Shown: in pieces, positions 63,726 to 64,000 of the stretch | Layout of the letters: each line of letters starts with the position of its first letter | Position numbering within the stretch: position 1 is the first letter of the stretch | DNA from: an uncultured Jannaschia sp. | GTDB taxonomy: Bacteria > Pseudomonadota > Alphaproteobacteria > Rhodobacterales > Rhodobacteraceae | NCBI RefSeq assembly: GCF_947494025.1 | Contig: NZ_CANLTQ010000002.1 | Coordinates: 1 to 64,000, forward strand | Direction of reading: 5' to 3' | Length of the DNA stretch: 64,000 nucleotides | The notes under the pieces: model-generated | What the model saw: only the letters and a program-made list of their open reading frames with translations | What the model was told of the DNA's origin: nothing | Database searches by the model: none | Translations under genes and position numbers: made by a program

Positions 63726-64000
63726 ATGAAAATTCACGCTCTCCTTTCTGCTGCCGCAGTCGCCGCTCTGACGACGACCGCCGCGTCCGCCGCTTCAATC
63801 GACGTGTTCGCCGGTGGCGACTTCGGCGCCCGCGGCACGATGAACCTCGCCGGTCTCATCGACGATGACATCGACCCGTCCACGGGCACCGTCCAGTTCG
63901 ACTTCGACGTGCTGGAAGATGTCACGATCGACAACTTCTCGGTCACCGGCAACGGCTTCTCGGGCGGCGCCGATCTCAACAACATCCGCTTCGGGTTCAA
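63726..64000 (+). CDS. Secreted protein, 5' part only (runs off the window)
   Basis: 91 residues are visible before the window ends, with no stop. A signal peptide (MKIHALLSAAAVAALTTTAAS, cut about ASAA) is followed by SIDVFAGGDFGARGT and beta-rich, Asp-containing sequence (FDFDVLEDVTIDNFSVTGNGF). The style resembles the VPLPA-tail protein at 12521, so a C-terminal sorting tail beyond the window is possible but unseen. A ribosome binding site (agga) and the AT-rich promoter region upstream support it as a gene. Confidence 0.75.
   Translation, partial: MKIHALLSAAAVAALTTTAASAASIDVFAGGDFGARGTMNLAGLIDDDIDPSTGTVQFDFDVLEDVTIDNFSVTGNGFSGGADLNNIRFGF

Noticed and set aside
1-64000. CRISPR arrays, rRNA genes, intact insertion sequences and known riboswitches
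   Set aside because: None were seen on reading both strands; the only repeats found are those listed.

Overview
The window looks like chromosomal DNA of a high-GC alphaproteobacterium of the Rhodobacteraceae (roseobacter/rhodobacter group). Supporting signs are the order frr-uppS-cdsA-dxr-rseP-bamA-skp-fabZ-lpxA-lpxI-lpxB with LpxI rather than LpxH, a protein ending in a VPLPA-type sorting tail, a TRAP transporter with unusually long membrane subunits, and a fused indolepyruvate:ferredoxin oxidoreductase. Genes are tightly packed and often joined by ATGA, GTGA or TTGA overlaps. Species-level identity cannot be read from the sequence.

Layout. 1-465: a tandem 80-bp repeat, then mostly noncoding DNA. 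466-12108: one envelope-biogenesis run covering ribosome recycling, undecaprenyl-PP synthesis, CDP-DAG, the MEP isoprenoid pathway, site-2 protease, outer-membrane assembly and lipid A. 12149-17053: tRNA-Arg, a VPLPA-tail secreted protein, an L,D-transpeptidase, a glycosyltransferase, a small lipoprotein, a CBS protein and coaD. 17145-19689: ilvBN preceded by a complete-looking attenuator (leader peptide with Leu-Leu-Val-Ile-Ile, antiterminator, terminator). 19851-27199: a sugar-acid aldolase operon, then trpE, ppiD, an aminotransferase and ssb on the minus strand. 27412-34828: a lytic transglycosylase, a TRAP operon, a DUF533-like protein and two overlapping cyclophilins. 34907-41962: tyrS, anmK, zwf-pgl-pgi and a thioesterase.

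42152-54882 is interpreted as a genomic island of about 12.7 kb. A 14-bp direct repeat of the 3' end of the tRNA-Asn gene (TTGGCTCCGGCGGT) lies at both ends, and visibly AT-richer decayed DNA lies just inside both ends. The cargo is an Lrp/AsnC regulator divergent from an operon for a fused 2-oxoacid:ferredoxin oxidoreductase, isovaleryl-CoA dehydrogenase, both methylcrotonyl-CoA carboxylase subunits, HMG-CoA lyase and an enoyl-CoA hydratase. Together they form a leucine/isovalerate catabolic module ending in acetoacetate and acetyl-CoA. Just downstream is a broken bioY (biotin transporter), which fits the biotin-dependent carboxylase. No integrase was found.

54870-64000 returns to ordinary chromosome: tRNA-Asn, a metallo-hydrolase and a histidine kinase with overlapping divergent start codons, tRNA-Ile2(CAU), purMN, an RNase D gene with no ATG/GTG/TTG/CTG start, an SH3-domain protein, a polyamine-type ABC transporter, and the beginning of another secreted protein cut by the window edge.
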